Positions 35,505 to 44,072 of a stretch of DNA of 64,000 nt are shown here, piece after piece. The notes under the pieces are model-generated. The model was not told where the DNA came from, did no database searches, and saw only the letters and a list, made by a program, of their open reading frames with translations. Numbering within the stretch: position 1 is the stretch's first letter; the number at the start of each line of letters is the position of its first letter. Position numbers and translations under genes: made by a program. This DNA is from Saccharothrix syringae (lineage in GTDB: Bacteria > Actinomycetota > Actinomycetes > Mycobacteriales > Pseudonocardiaceae). The stretch is from the NCBI RefSeq assembly GCF_009498035.1, contig NZ_CP034550.1, positions 7,254,001 to 7,318,000 on the forward strand, in the 5' to 3' direction.

Positions 35505-37318
35505 TCCTCAGTCGGTGGGGTCCGGTAGTGCAGCCGCATGTCCGCGGACGTCTCCAGGAGCCGGGCGAGCGGTCCCGCCGCGATGACGCGGCCGTCCTTG
35601 AGCAGCAGCACCTGGTCGGCGCGTTCGAGCACCGCGGGCCGGTGCGACACGGCCAGGCACGTGGTCGAGGTGGCGAAGATGCGCCGCCACAGCTCCTGCT
35701 CGGTCTCCACGTCGAGCGCACTCGACAGGTCGTCCATCACCAGCAGCGCGGGTTCCCGCGCGAACATGCGGGCGGCGGCGGTGCGCTGGACCTGGCCGCC
35801 GGACAGCCGCACGCCGCGCACGCCGATCTCGGTGTCCAGCCCCGCGTCCAGCCGGGCCAGGTCCGGTGCGAGCACGGCGGTGTGCACGGCCCGCTCGACC
35901 CGCCCGTCGTCCGGCAGGCCCAGCAGGACGTTCTCCCGGACCGAACCGGACAGCAGGACCGGGGTCTGCGGGGTGTAGGCCACCCGGGGCGGCACCATGA
36001 AGTCGCCGGGGTCCTCGACGCGCTCGCCGTTCCAGCGGATCTCGCCGCCCTGCGGCGCGTACAGGCCGAGCACGGCGCGCAGCAGGGTGGTCTTGCCCGA
36101 GCCGACCTCGCCGGTCACCACGGTCACCGTGCCCGGCTTGATGGTCAGCGACACGTCCCGCACGCCGCGGGTGGTGCCGGGGAAGACGTGGGTCAGCGAC
36201 CGGACCTCCAGTTCCCGCAGCGGTTCGGCCCGGGGCACCGGGGCGGGCGGCGGCGGTTCGGCCTTCAGGTGCAGCGGGTGGTGGTCGACCAGCGTCATCG
36301 GCCGGGCGCCCTGGAGCAGTTCCGCCGCGCGCACGAACGACACCCCGGACTGCTGGTAGGTCCGGACCAGGTAGCCCATGAAGTACGTGTACTCGGCGAC
36401 CTGCATGAGGTAGGTGGCGAACAGCACGAAGTCGCCGGTGGTGAACTCCCCGGAGCGCATCCGGGCGCCCGCGACGAGCAGCACGAGCCCCGCGCCCAGG
36501 CTGGCGGTGCTGTTGAACACCGAGTCGATGGCCAGGCTCTGCACCCGGTCGCGGATCATGGCGCCCTTGCGCACCCGGTTGTCCGCGCGGAGCCGGTCGA
36601 CGACCTCCTCCCGCTTGTCGGCGGCCTTGATCGCGCGCACCGCGGTGACGATCTCGCCGATGGTGCCGGTGACCCGGGCGGTCGCCTCGCGGCTCTGCTC
36701 GCGGACCCGGTAGGCCCTGGCCCGCGCCAGCTGCGCCAGCGCCAGCACGACGGCCAGCGGCACCATCACGATGACGGTGGTCCGCACGTCGACGCTGAGC
36801 AGGATGGCCAGCCCGCCGACCGCGAAGGTGATGCCCGACAGCATGTCGAAGCCCCAGCCGCCCATCAGCGCGATGGCGTCGCTGTCGTCGCGGACCGTGG
36901 ACAGGCTCTCGCCGACGGTCTTGGGCATCGCCTGCGCGCCGGGCAGCCGGAACACCCGGTCGAGCAGGTTGCGCTGCACCAGCCCGCGGGCCCGCAGGTA
37001 CCAGCCGGCCCACGCCGCGGTGGCGCCGACGATGGCGGTGCACCGGGCGAGGCCGCCCGCGACCACGATCGCCACGACCGTCCACACCGTCAGCCCCGGC
37101 GCCGCCCGGCCCTCCAGCACGTCGAACAGCAGCTTGCCCAGCACGCCGGGCAGCAGCGGCCACAGGTGGAACACCGCCCAGCCGGCCGCGGCCAGCAGGT
37201 AGCGCCACGGGCTGTAGGTGATCAGCCGCCACAGGAACGCCAGCGTCGGCGGCACCGCGCCCGCCTGCCCCGACCGCGACGCGGCCGGCCGTTCGTCCAC
37301 TTGGCCCGGCGCGCTCAT
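35501..37318 (-). CDS. ABC exporter half-transporter, subunit 2
   Basis: 605 residues: a six-helix transmembrane domain (about 30-330) and an ATPase (about 370-595) with Walker A GEVGSGKTT, signature LSGGQVQRTAA and Walker B LLVMDDLSS. The catalytic Glu after Walker B is Asp. Together with the neighbouring half-transporter, whose Walker B ends DE, this suggests an asymmetric heterodimer with one degenerate site. ATG 37318 overlaps the stop of subunit 1. Likely role: export of the product or its acylated precursor. Confidence 0.9.
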   Translation of the reverse strand: MSAPGQVDERPAASRSGQAGAVPPTLAFLWRLITYSPWRYLLAAAGWAVFHLWPLLPGVLGKLLFDVLEGRAAPGLTVWTVVAIVVAGGLARCTAIVGATAAWAGWYLRARGLVQRNLLDRVFRLPGAQAMPKTVGESLSTVRDDSDAIALMGGWGFDMLSGITFAVGGLAILLSVDVRTTVIVMVPLAVVLALAQLARARAYRVREQSREATARVTGTIGEIVTAVRAIKAADKREEVVDRLRADNRVRKGAMIRDRVQSLAIDSVFNSTASLGAGLVLLVAGARMRSGEFTTGDFVLFATYLMQVAEYTYFMGYLVRTYQQSGVSFVRAAELLQGARPMTLVDHHPLHLKAEPPPPAPVPRAEPLRELEVRSLTHVFPGTTRGVRDVSLTIKPGTVTVVTGEVGSGKTTLLRAVLGLYAPQGGEIRWNGERVEDPGDFMVPPRVAYTPQTPVLLSGSVRENVLLGLPDDGRVERAVHTAVLAPDLARLDAGLDTEIGVRGVRLSGGQVQRTAAARMFAREPALLVMDDLSSALDVETEQELWRRIFATSTTCLAVSHRPAVLERADQVLLLKDGRVIAAGPLARLLETSADMRLHYRTPPTEE

Positions 37319-39069
37319 CGCAGCACCTTCCCGATCCGGTGCAGCTCGGCCAACCGCGATCCCGGGTCGCCGAGCAGGTCCGAGGTGGCGCCGCTCTCCA
37401 CGACGGCGCCGCCGTCCAGCACGAGCACCCGGTCCGCGCGCAGGATGGTGTCGAGCCGGTGCGCGATGACGATCGCGGTCCGGCCCGCCAGCATCCGGTC
37501 GAGCGCCCGCTCCACCATCGCCTCGGTGACCAGGTCCAGCCTGCTCGACGGCTCGTCCAGGATCACCAGGCCCGGGTCCCGGAGGAACACCCGCGCCAGC
37601 GCCAGCAGCTGCGCCTGCCCGGCGGACAGCGTGCCCGGCGCGATCCGCGAGTCCAGCCCGGCGGGCAGCGTGGCCAGCCACGGCCCCAGCTCCAGCTCGT
37701 CGAGCACGGCCAGCAACCGCTCGTCGGTCACCGCGCCGTCGAAGAAGGTCAGGTTGTCCCGCAGGGACGCGTCGAAGACCTGCACGTCCTGCGTCACCAG
37801 GCCGACCTGCGCCCGCAGCGACGCCAGCGTCGCCTCCCGGGTGTCGACCCCGCCCAGCAGCACCCGGCCCCGCCCCGGGTCGTACATCCGGGACAGCAGG
37901 TGCGCGATCGTGCTCTTGCCCGCGCCGGTGCGCCCGACCAGGCCGAGCACCTGGCCCGCGGGCACCTCGAACGACAGCTCCTCCATGATCGTCTTGCGCT
38001 CGCCGCCGTCGCCCGCGTACTCGAAGCCCACCCGCTCGAACCGCACCGACAGCGCGCCGGGCGGCAGCGGCCGCGAGCCGTCCAGCACGGTGGACCGCTC
38101 GCCGAACAGCTCGGCGATCCGGCGGATCGCGGCACCGGCCTGCTGGAGCTTCTGCACCTGGAGCCGCAGCACCTCGATGGGGGTGGTGAGCATGGTGGCG
38201 TAGGCGACGACCAGGTAGGCGCCGGAGAACGACACGGTCCCGTTCTGGTAGAACACCCCGGCGTAGCCGAAGGCGAACGCCATGCCGGCGGTGAAGACCA
38301 GCGACAGCACCACCCAGATCGCGCTGCCCCACGTCTCGGCGCGCACCTTCACCGGCAGCCACGCCCGCAGCCGCCGGTGGAACCCGGCCATCGCGTGCCC
38401 GGTGGCGCCCGCCGAGCGCAGGTCCTCGGTGGCCCGCAGCGACTCGCTGACGTAGCCGAAGAACCGGGCGCTCTGCTCGCGGTCGTCCTCCCACTTGACC
38501 GTGGCGATCGCGGCGACCCTGGTCAGCGCGACCAGGCCGACCAGGGTGATCGCGGCGAAGGTCAGCCCGATGCGCCAGTCCAGCACGGTCAGCGCGGTCA
38601 GGATGCCCAGCACCAGCAGCACGCTGCCGACCAGGTGCACGATGAGGCTGGAGAAGAACTCGGCCACCTCGTTGACGTCGCCGTCGATCCGCTCGATCAG
38701 CTCACCGGGCGACCGCGACTCGTGGAAGCCCAGGTCCAGGTCGAGCACGTGCGCGGTGAGGTCCTCCCGGGCCGCGTTGGTCGCCGTCCAGGAGACGCGC
38801 TCGCTCGCGTAGGCCGCGACGACCCGGCCGACCTGCCGCCCCGCGGCCACGCCCAGGAACAGCAGCGCGATGCCCACCAGGGTGCCCTCCGCCGCGCCCA
38901 GCCGCACGGACTCGATGAAGTGCGCCACGATCCGCGGCTCGGCGACCTCCAGGAGGATGGAGACCAGCAGCAGCACCACCATGACCACCACGCTCGCCCG
39001 CTGCGGCCCGAGGTAGGCGCGCAGCAGGCTGCCGTGGGTGACGGGCCCCTCCCCCGGCCGCGCGCTCAC
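37315..39069 (-). CDS. ABC exporter half-transporter, subunit 1
   Basis: 584 residues with a six-helix transmembrane domain and an ATPase with Walker A GRTGAGKST, signature LSAGQAQLLALA and Walker B LVILDEPSS, followed by the H-loop AHRLD. It pairs with the adjacent subunit 2. The GTG start at 39069 overlaps the stop of the DoxX gene (GTGA), so DoxX, subunit 1, subunit 2 and the FAD hydroxylase form one coupled string. Confidence 0.92.
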   Translation of the reverse strand: MSARPGEGPVTHGSLLRAYLGPQRASVVVMVVLLLVSILLEVAEPRIVAHFIESVRLGAAEGTLVGIALLFLGVAAGRQVGRVVAAYASERVSWTATNAAREDLTAHVLDLDLGFHESRSPGELIERIDGDVNEVAEFFSSLIVHLVGSVLLVLGILTALTVLDWRIGLTFAAITLVGLVALTRVAAIATVKWEDDREQSARFFGYVSESLRATEDLRSAGATGHAMAGFHRRLRAWLPVKVRAETWGSAIWVVLSLVFTAGMAFAFGYAGVFYQNGTVSFSGAYLVVAYATMLTTPIEVLRLQVQKLQQAGAAIRRIAELFGERSTVLDGSRPLPPGALSVRFERVGFEYAGDGGERKTIMEELSFEVPAGQVLGLVGRTGAGKSTIAHLLSRMYDPGRGRVLLGGVDTREATLASLRAQVGLVTQDVQVFDASLRDNLTFFDGAVTDERLLAVLDELELGPWLATLPAGLDSRIAPGTLSAGQAQLLALARVFLRDPGLVILDEPSSRLDLVTEAMVERALDRMLAGRTAIVIAHRLDTILRADRVLVLDGGAVVESGATSDLLGDPGSRLAELHRIGKVLR

Positions 39070-39473
39070 GGTCGCCCGCGGCGCCGCAGCACCGGGTCGA
39101 GCGCGAGCGCGCCGGGCCCGAACAGGGCCAGCAGCAGGAACGTCCAGCCGAACACGGGCGTCAGCTCGGCGCCGTCGGGCACCGGGACGTCGGCCGGGAA
39201 GCTCACCGCGAGGTGGGAGTACGCCATGGAGGCCGCGGCCACCAGCGCGGCGGTGCGGGTGCGCAGGCCCAGCAGCACGAGCACGCCGGCGGCCACCGCG
39301 ACCACCGACGCGCCCAGCCACGGCCAGGCCGGGCCTGCGGTGCCGGAGAGCGCGCCGACCAGGCCCGCACCCCCGTGCAGGACGAGCAGGGACGACATGA
39401 CGACCCGGAACGCGGCCAGGGTCGCGGCCCGCGCCCCCGGTCTGCTGCCCGGCGGTGCTCCGATGGCGGTCAT
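39066..39473 (-). CDS. DoxX-family membrane protein
   Basis: 135 residues with four hydrophobic helices and the FRVVMSSLLVLHGGAGLVGAL and FGWTFLLLALFGPGALALDPVL features of DoxX-like proteins. The family is linked to redox and membrane processes but has no general activity assigned. Its location between the HpaB-type hydroxylase (40 bp gap) and the ABC exporter (overlap) ties it to the operon; its role in the pathway is unknown. Confidence 0.8.
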   Translation of the reverse strand: MTAIGAPPGSRPGARAATLAAFRVVMSSLLVLHGGAGLVGALSGTAGPAWPWLGASVVAVAAGVLVLLGLRTRTAALVAAASMAYSHLAVSFPADVPVPDGAELTPVFGWTFLLLALFGPGALALDPVLRRRGRP

Positions 39474-39513
39474 CTCTGAAGTCCTCTCGGGTGTGGGCGT
39501 TCGGGGTGGGGGT

Positions 39514-40980
39514 TCAGGCGTCGTCGAGCCCGTAGCCGTCCAGGCACCGGCGGGCCAGCGCCGCGTACGCGTCCGGGTCGCCCTCCCGCACCAGCGCGGG
39601 CAGGTACACGTGCGGCGACCCGTGGTAGAACCGCTCGTACTGGTCGTGCCGCCCGGCGAACTCGCTGCCCAGCGCGTCCCAGGCGAGCTTGAGCAGCTTG
39701 ATGCGGGCCTCGGCGTCGTGCCCGGGCGACCGGACGTACTTGCCCAGCAGGGCCGACACCTCCGGGTGCCGCAGGTCCCGGACGGACGCCGGGAGCTGGA
39801 TCAGCCCGCCACCGGCGAGCAGCTTGACCTCGTTGAGCACCTTCGGGTACAGGTCGGGCCCGATGGCGAGCTGCGCGCAGGACATCTCCCGGTTGGGCAT
39901 CACCGCACCGCTCCCGCCGGGCACCGCCTCGGCGCCGTCCTCGATCGCGACCGCGACGGCCTTGGCGGTGTTGACCCAGGCCATCAGCTTGCCGATCTGC
40001 ATCCGCACCGGCGGCAGGTCGTAGGTGTTGTTGGCCCGCGCCACCAGCACGGCCACGCCGGCCAGGAACTCCAGCTTCGTCCACAGCCGGATCGCGCCGT
40101 GGTGGACGAAGCTCACGAACGCGGGCGTCCGCCAGAACTGCTGGTGGCACACCTCGGGCTCGCGGTAGGCGAAGACCCGGTCCCAGGGCACGAACACGTT
40201 CTCGAAGACCACCAGCGCGTCGTTCTCGTCGAACCGGCTCGACAGCGGGTAGTCGAAGACGCTGGTGGCGCGCCCCTCGTAGGAGGTGCGGCTGACGAAC
40301 TTCACGCCGGGCGCGGACACCGGCACCGAGAAGCTGACCGCGTAGTCGGCCTCGGCCGGCGCCATCCGCTGGGTGACGCCGACCAGGATCTCGTCGGCGA
40401 ACGCGGCGGCCGTGCCGATCATCTTCGCGCCGCGCACCACGATCCCGTCACCGCGCTCGGCCACCACCCGCAGGCACAGGTCGTCCTCCTCCTGCTCCGA
40501 CGGCGGCCTGGTCCGGTCGATCTGCGGGTTGACCAGGGTGTGCGCCTGGTACAGGTCGTCCTGGGCCATCCGCCGCCAGTGCGCGAGCACGTTGGCCGAA
40601 CCGTCGAACTCCCCGGCCGAGAAGACCTCCGGCACGGTGGCGAACCCGGCCACGGCGGAGGCCATGTAGTCCGGGGAGCGGCCGAAGAACCCGAAGGTGG
40701 CCTCCGACCAGAGCTTGAAGGCACGCCCCTTGGCGCGCAGCTCCTCCTTGCTCCGCGGGATCTGGTGCGCCCGCAGCACGCGCCCCTCGCCGTCCGGGCC
40801 GGGCACGGTCAGCGCGTCGGCGTGCGCCGGGTCGTGCGTCATGTCGTACAGGTCCGCGATCGAGCCCACCGAACGCCGGAACGCGGGGTGGGTCGTCACG
40901 TCGTCGACCAGCTCGCCGTCCAGCCAGATCACCCGGCCGTCGCGCAGCGATTCCAGGTACTCCTTGCCGGTGCGCGTCAT
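39514..40980 (-). CDS. HpaB-type FADH2-dependent aromatic hydroxylase
   Basis: 488 residues of the 4-hydroxyphenylacetate 3-monooxygenase large-component family: start TGKEYLESLRDGRVIWLDGE, then DPAHADALT, and FENVFVPWDRVF with an acyl-CoA-dehydrogenase-like C-terminal domain. Family members in antibiotic pathways ortho-hydroxylate tyrosine-type rings, sometimes on carrier proteins, and need a separate flavin reductase, which is not seen here. ATG 40980 overlaps the stop of the aminodeoxychorismate synthase gene (ATGA). That coupling suggests it hydroxylates a 4-aminophenylalanine-derived ring next to the amino group. The substrate is inferred. Confidence 0.88.
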   Translation of the reverse strand: MTRTGKEYLESLRDGRVIWLDGELVDDVTTHPAFRRSVGSIADLYDMTHDPAHADALTVPGPDGEGRVLRAHQIPRSKEELRAKGRAFKLWSEATFGFFGRSPDYMASAVAGFATVPEVFSAGEFDGSANVLAHWRRMAQDDLYQAHTLVNPQIDRTRPPSEQEEDDLCLRVVAERGDGIVVRGAKMIGTAAAFADEILVGVTQRMAPAEADYAVSFSVPVSAPGVKFVSRTSYEGRATSVFDYPLSSRFDENDALVVFENVFVPWDRVFAYREPEVCHQQFWRTPAFVSFVHHGAIRLWTKLEFLAGVAVLVARANNTYDLPPVRMQIGKLMAWVNTAKAVAVAIEDGAEAVPGGSGAVMPNREMSCAQLAIGPDLYPKVLNEVKLLAGGGLIQLPASVRDLRHPEVSALLGKYVRSPGHDAEARIKLLKLAWDALGSEFAGRHDQYERFYHGSPHVYLPALVREGDPDAYAALARRCLDGYGLDDA

Positions 40981-43049
40981 CGCGGTGCCTCCAGCAGGCT
41001 CAGAGGGGGTGCGGCGGGGACCAGGCCCTGCATCGGCGCGCGGGCCTTGAGCAGCATCTCGTCGAACTCGTCGACCGGGTCGGAGTCGAGCACGATCGCG
41101 CCGCCCGCCCCGATGCAGAGGCGGCCGCCCTCGGCGACGGCCGTGCGGATGACGATGTTGAGGTCGGCGGTGCCGTTGCGGTCGAGGAAGCCGATCGAGC
41201 CGGAGAAGATGCCGCGCGGGGTGTCCTCCAGCCGGTCGATGATCTCCATGGTGCGCAGCTTCGGCGCCCCGGTCATCGAGCCGCCCGGGAAGCACGCCCG
41301 CACGCAGGCGATCGCGTCCACGTCCCCGCGCAGCGTGCCGCGCACGGTGGACACGAGCTGGTGCACGGTCGCGTAGCTCTCCACGGCCATGTACCGGGGC
41401 ACGTGCACCGAGCCGACCTCGCACACCCGGCCCAGGTCGTTGCGCAGCAGGTCGACGATCATCAGGTTCTCCGCGCGCACCTTCGGGTCCTCGGTGAGCC
41501 GGGCGCGCAGCACCTCGTCCTCGACCGGGTCTGCGCCGCGCGGCGAGGTGCCCTTGATGGGCTTGGACTCCACCGTCCGGTCGCGCGTCACGCGCAGGAA
41601 CCGCTCGGGCGAGGAGCACAGCACCGAGACCTCGCCCAGGCGCAGGAACGCGGCCTGCGGCGCGGGGTTCGCGCGGCGCTGCACCAGGTACAGCTCCAGC
41701 GGGTCCATGTCCAGCGGCAGGGTCGTCCTGGTGGTCAGGCAGATCTCGTAGCTCTCGCCGGCGTGCAGCTGGCGGCGGCACGCCTCGACGTCGTCGAGGT
41801 AGGACTGCCGCTGCCGCACCAGGCCCGGCCCGGGGTCGTAGCCGGGTACCGGGGCCCGCCGGGACTCCGGCAGCGGGACCAGGTCGGCGAGCACGCGCTC
41901 GGTCTCGTCCAGCCACCGGTCCGCGGCGGGGTCGTCGGCCGAGCGGGTCAGCGCGACCAGGTGCGTGCGGTGCAGCTCGTGGTCGACGACGACCAGCCGG
42001 GTGGTCGACATCCACACCGCGTCGGGCGTCGCGGCGCGGTGCCGGTTGGGCGAGCCCAGCTCGCCCTTGAGCTCGTAGCCGAAGTAGCCCACGTAGCCGG
42101 CGGCGAGGTCGAAGGGCAGGTCGGGGGCGTCCGCGACGGGTTCGGCGAGGCGGGCGCGCAGCACGTCGAACACCGAGTCCTGGCCGTCGTCGACGCGGTG
42201 GGTCAGCACCTCGCCGTGCGGCCCCTCCGGCGCGCCCAGGAACGAGAAGCGCGACAGGCCCGGCTCGACCCGGCTGCTGTCCAGCCAGAACGCGTGGTCG
42301 AGGTGGGCGAACAGGGCGGTGAAGGCGGCGGCCGCGTCGACCTGGCGGCCCAGCTCGCGGTGGCGCACCCGCCACGGCGGCGCCGCGGGCACGACCGGGG
42401 CCGGCGCCACCGCGCGCGGCGCGGGCACCACGACCGGGGCGCCGAGCGCCCGGCCCTGCTCGGCCAGCGTCTTGGCCGCGACCCGGCCGAAGTTCTCGAT
42501 CAGCGCGGCGCCGTGCTCGGAGGCGATGGACTCGGGGTGGAACTGCACGCCCCACATCGGCCGCTCCCGGTGCCGCAGCCCCATCAGCACGCCGTCCTCG
42601 GCCCACGCGGTCGGCTCCAGCACCGGCGGCAGCCCGTCGGCGGGCACGCACAGCGAGTGGTAGCGCACCGCCACGAAGTCCTGCGGCAGCCCGTCGAACA
42701 GGCCCGAGCCGTTGTGCCGCACGCGCGTCAGGTGCCCGTGCCGGGGCCGGGGCGCGCCCACCACGTCGGCACCGGCGAGCAGCGCGATCGCCTGGTGCCC
42801 GAGGCACACGCCCAGCAGCGGCACGCTGGTGCGCCGCAGCACGTCGCGCACGGCGCCCAGGTCCCGGTCCCGGGCCGGGTGCCCCGGACCGGGCGAGACG
42901 ACGATCGCGTCGAAGTCCTCGACCGCCAGCCCGTCCCACCGCTCGTCGTCGTTGGTCACCACCACCGGCGGCGTGCCGTAAACCTCGGCCATCAACTGGA
43001 AGAGGTTGTAGGTGTACGAATCGTGGTTGTCGATGAGCAGTGTGCGCAT
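40977..43049 (-). CDS. papA: 4-amino-4-deoxychorismate synthase, PabA-PabB fusion (PapA type)
   Basis: 690 residues. The glutamine amidotransferase domain (1-190) has the nucleophile in GVCLGHQ and the HPES motif. The chorismate-binding domain (about 260-685) has ESKPIKGTSPRG, the PIKGT lysine that marks aminodeoxychorismate synthases as opposed to anthranilate synthases (PIAGT), then GSIGFLDRNGTADLNI. It turns chorismate plus glutamine into aminodeoxychorismate. With no pabC-type lyase nearby and a PapC-like gene at 1421-2311, the product is most likely used for 4-aminophenylalanine as in chloramphenicol and pristinamycin. It is the first gene of the 12-gene leftward operon. Confidence 0.92.
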   Translation of the reverse strand: MRTLLIDNHDSYTYNLFQLMAEVYGTPPVVVTNDDERWDGLAVEDFDAIVVSPGPGHPARDRDLGAVRDVLRRTSVPLLGVCLGHQAIALLAGADVVGAPRPRHGHLTRVRHNGSGLFDGLPQDFVAVRYHSLCVPADGLPPVLEPTAWAEDGVLMGLRHRERPMWGVQFHPESIASEHGAALIENFGRVAAKTLAEQGRALGAPVVVPAPRAVAPAPVVPAAPPWRVRHRELGRQVDAAAAFTALFAHLDHAFWLDSSRVEPGLSRFSFLGAPEGPHGEVLTHRVDDGQDSVFDVLRARLAEPVADAPDLPFDLAAGYVGYFGYELKGELGSPNRHRAATPDAVWMSTTRLVVVDHELHRTHLVALTRSADDPAADRWLDETERVLADLVPLPESRRAPVPGYDPGPGLVRQRQSYLDDVEACRRQLHAGESYEICLTTRTTLPLDMDPLELYLVQRRANPAPQAAFLRLGEVSVLCSSPERFLRVTRDRTVESKPIKGTSPRGADPVEDEVLRARLTEDPKVRAENLMIVDLLRNDLGRVCEVGSVHVPRYMAVESYATVHQLVSTVRGTLRGDVDAIACVRACFPGGSMTGAPKLRTMEIIDRLEDTPRGIFSGSIGFLDRNGTADLNIVIRTAVAEGGRLCIGAGGAIVLDSDPVDEFDEMLLKARAPMQGLVPAAPPLSLLEAPR

Positions 43050-43237
43050 ACAACCCCCATTTCGGCCGGAATGTCTGGTGCCCCTCGTCGCAGTAAATGG
43101 GACCTGTTCTGCGCGAACAAGACCGCAAGAGCGGGCTGAGAGCGGTCGAAGACTATTTCGACGGCGCGCGATTACTAAAGTGATAACGGCGGCGGCTAGC
43201 TTTCGGTTCGCCAGATGTCGAGCAACCGGAGAGTCTC
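43050..43237. promoter_or_regulatory. Divergent promoter region between papA and transporter genes
   Basis: 188 bp serve two divergent transcription units. It holds CAGTAAATGGGACC (43091-43104), matching the element at 15681-15696. An inverted repeat GTCGAA-N6-TTCGAC lies at 43145-43162, and the AT-rich run ATTACTAAAGTGATAAC (43171-43187) could contain a -10 region for the rightward genes. Confidence 0.5.
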
Positions 43238-43930
43238 ATGACCACAACGGCAATTCCCTCCCAGAGCACGAACGGCCACCCGGTCGGCCAGGCGACCGCT
43301 CCCGCCACCGCCGAGGTGCCCGTCTCCCTGAGCGCGAGCCCCGCCCTGCTGGGCTTCCCCGCGTTCGCGATCTCGGCGCTGTCCCTCGCGCTGTTCCTCA
43401 CCGGCTTCAACCAGACCACGATCCCCAGCACGCTCGCCGCGCCGCTGCCGATCATGGTCCTGGCCGGCCTGCTGCTGCTGGCCTCCGCCGCCTGGGCGGT
43501 CCGCCGGAACGAGGGCGTGTACGCCTCGATCTTCGGCCTGTTCGGCACCTTCTGGCTCAGCTTCTCGGGGCTGGTCCTGGGTCTGCTGAACGACTGGTTC
43601 GGCAAGCTCCCCGAGCCCGCCCAGCGCGGTGCGCAGGCCAACTTCCTGCTGATCTGGTTCGTGACCATGGTCGTGCTGACCTTCGCCACGCTGCGCCTGC
43701 AGAAGGTCTACACGATCCTGTTCGTGCTGATCGACTTCTCGTTGATCACGCTGTTCTCCGCCGTGAGCATCGCCCGGCCGGGCGCGGGTGGCGACCCGTT
43801 CATCCTGCACCCCGGTGTCGCGGCGCTGTTCATCATGCCGGTCGTCGGCATGTACCTGTTCGCCAGCGCGGTGAACTCGGCCCTGGGCGGCAAGCCCTTC
43901 CCCATGGGAAAGCCCTTCGTGAAGCGCTGA
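43238..43930 (+). CDS. GPR1/FUN34/YaaH (SatP)-family membrane protein
   Basis: 230 residues with six transmembrane helices. The N-terminal family signature after the hydrophilic leader reads ASPALLGFPAFAIS (compare NPAPLGL), and the sequence ends LGGKPFPMGKPF like the SatP C-terminus. Members move acetate/succinate or other small molecules. It opens a rightward unit divergent from papA, and a strong hairpin follows the gene. Its link to the pathway is positional only. Confidence 0.85.
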   Translation: MTTTAIPSQSTNGHPVGQATAPATAEVPVSLSASPALLGFPAFAISALSLALFLTGFNQTTIPSTLAAPLPIMVLAGLLLLASAAWAVRRNEGVYASIFGLFGTFWLSFSGLVLGLLNDWFGKLPEPAQRGAQANFLLIWFVTMVVLTFATLRLQKVYTILFVLIDFSLITLFSAVSIARPGAGGDPFILHPGVAALFIMPVVGMYLFASAVNSALGGKPFPMGKPFVKR

Positions 43931-43977
43931 CCCGATCAGTGCACCACAGGTCTGAGAAAGCTGCACCGGTCGTCTTG

Positions 43978-44016
43978 CTCGGTCCCGGCGGCGGAGGACC
44001 CGCCGCCGGGACCGAG
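43978..44016 (+). terminator. Perfect 16-bp hairpin after the YaaH-family gene
   Basis: CTCGGTCCCGGCGGCG (43978-43993) pairs exactly with 44001-44016 around a 7-nt loop. It lies between the transporter and the Tat-signal oxidase, so the oxidase may have its own promoter or be partly attenuated. Confidence 0.75.
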
Positions 44017-44072
44017 GGGGATCGAATCCCCTGAAGTGCCAAGCCGAAGCACACGTGATCCAGAGGTGGAAG

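Noticed and set aside
1421..43049. Chloramphenicol- or pristinamycin-type cluster because of papA/papC
   Set aside because: No CmlP-type NRPS, nitro-group oxygenase, halogenase or streptogramin synthetases; the FAAL, C-A*-T and reductase modules point elsewhere.
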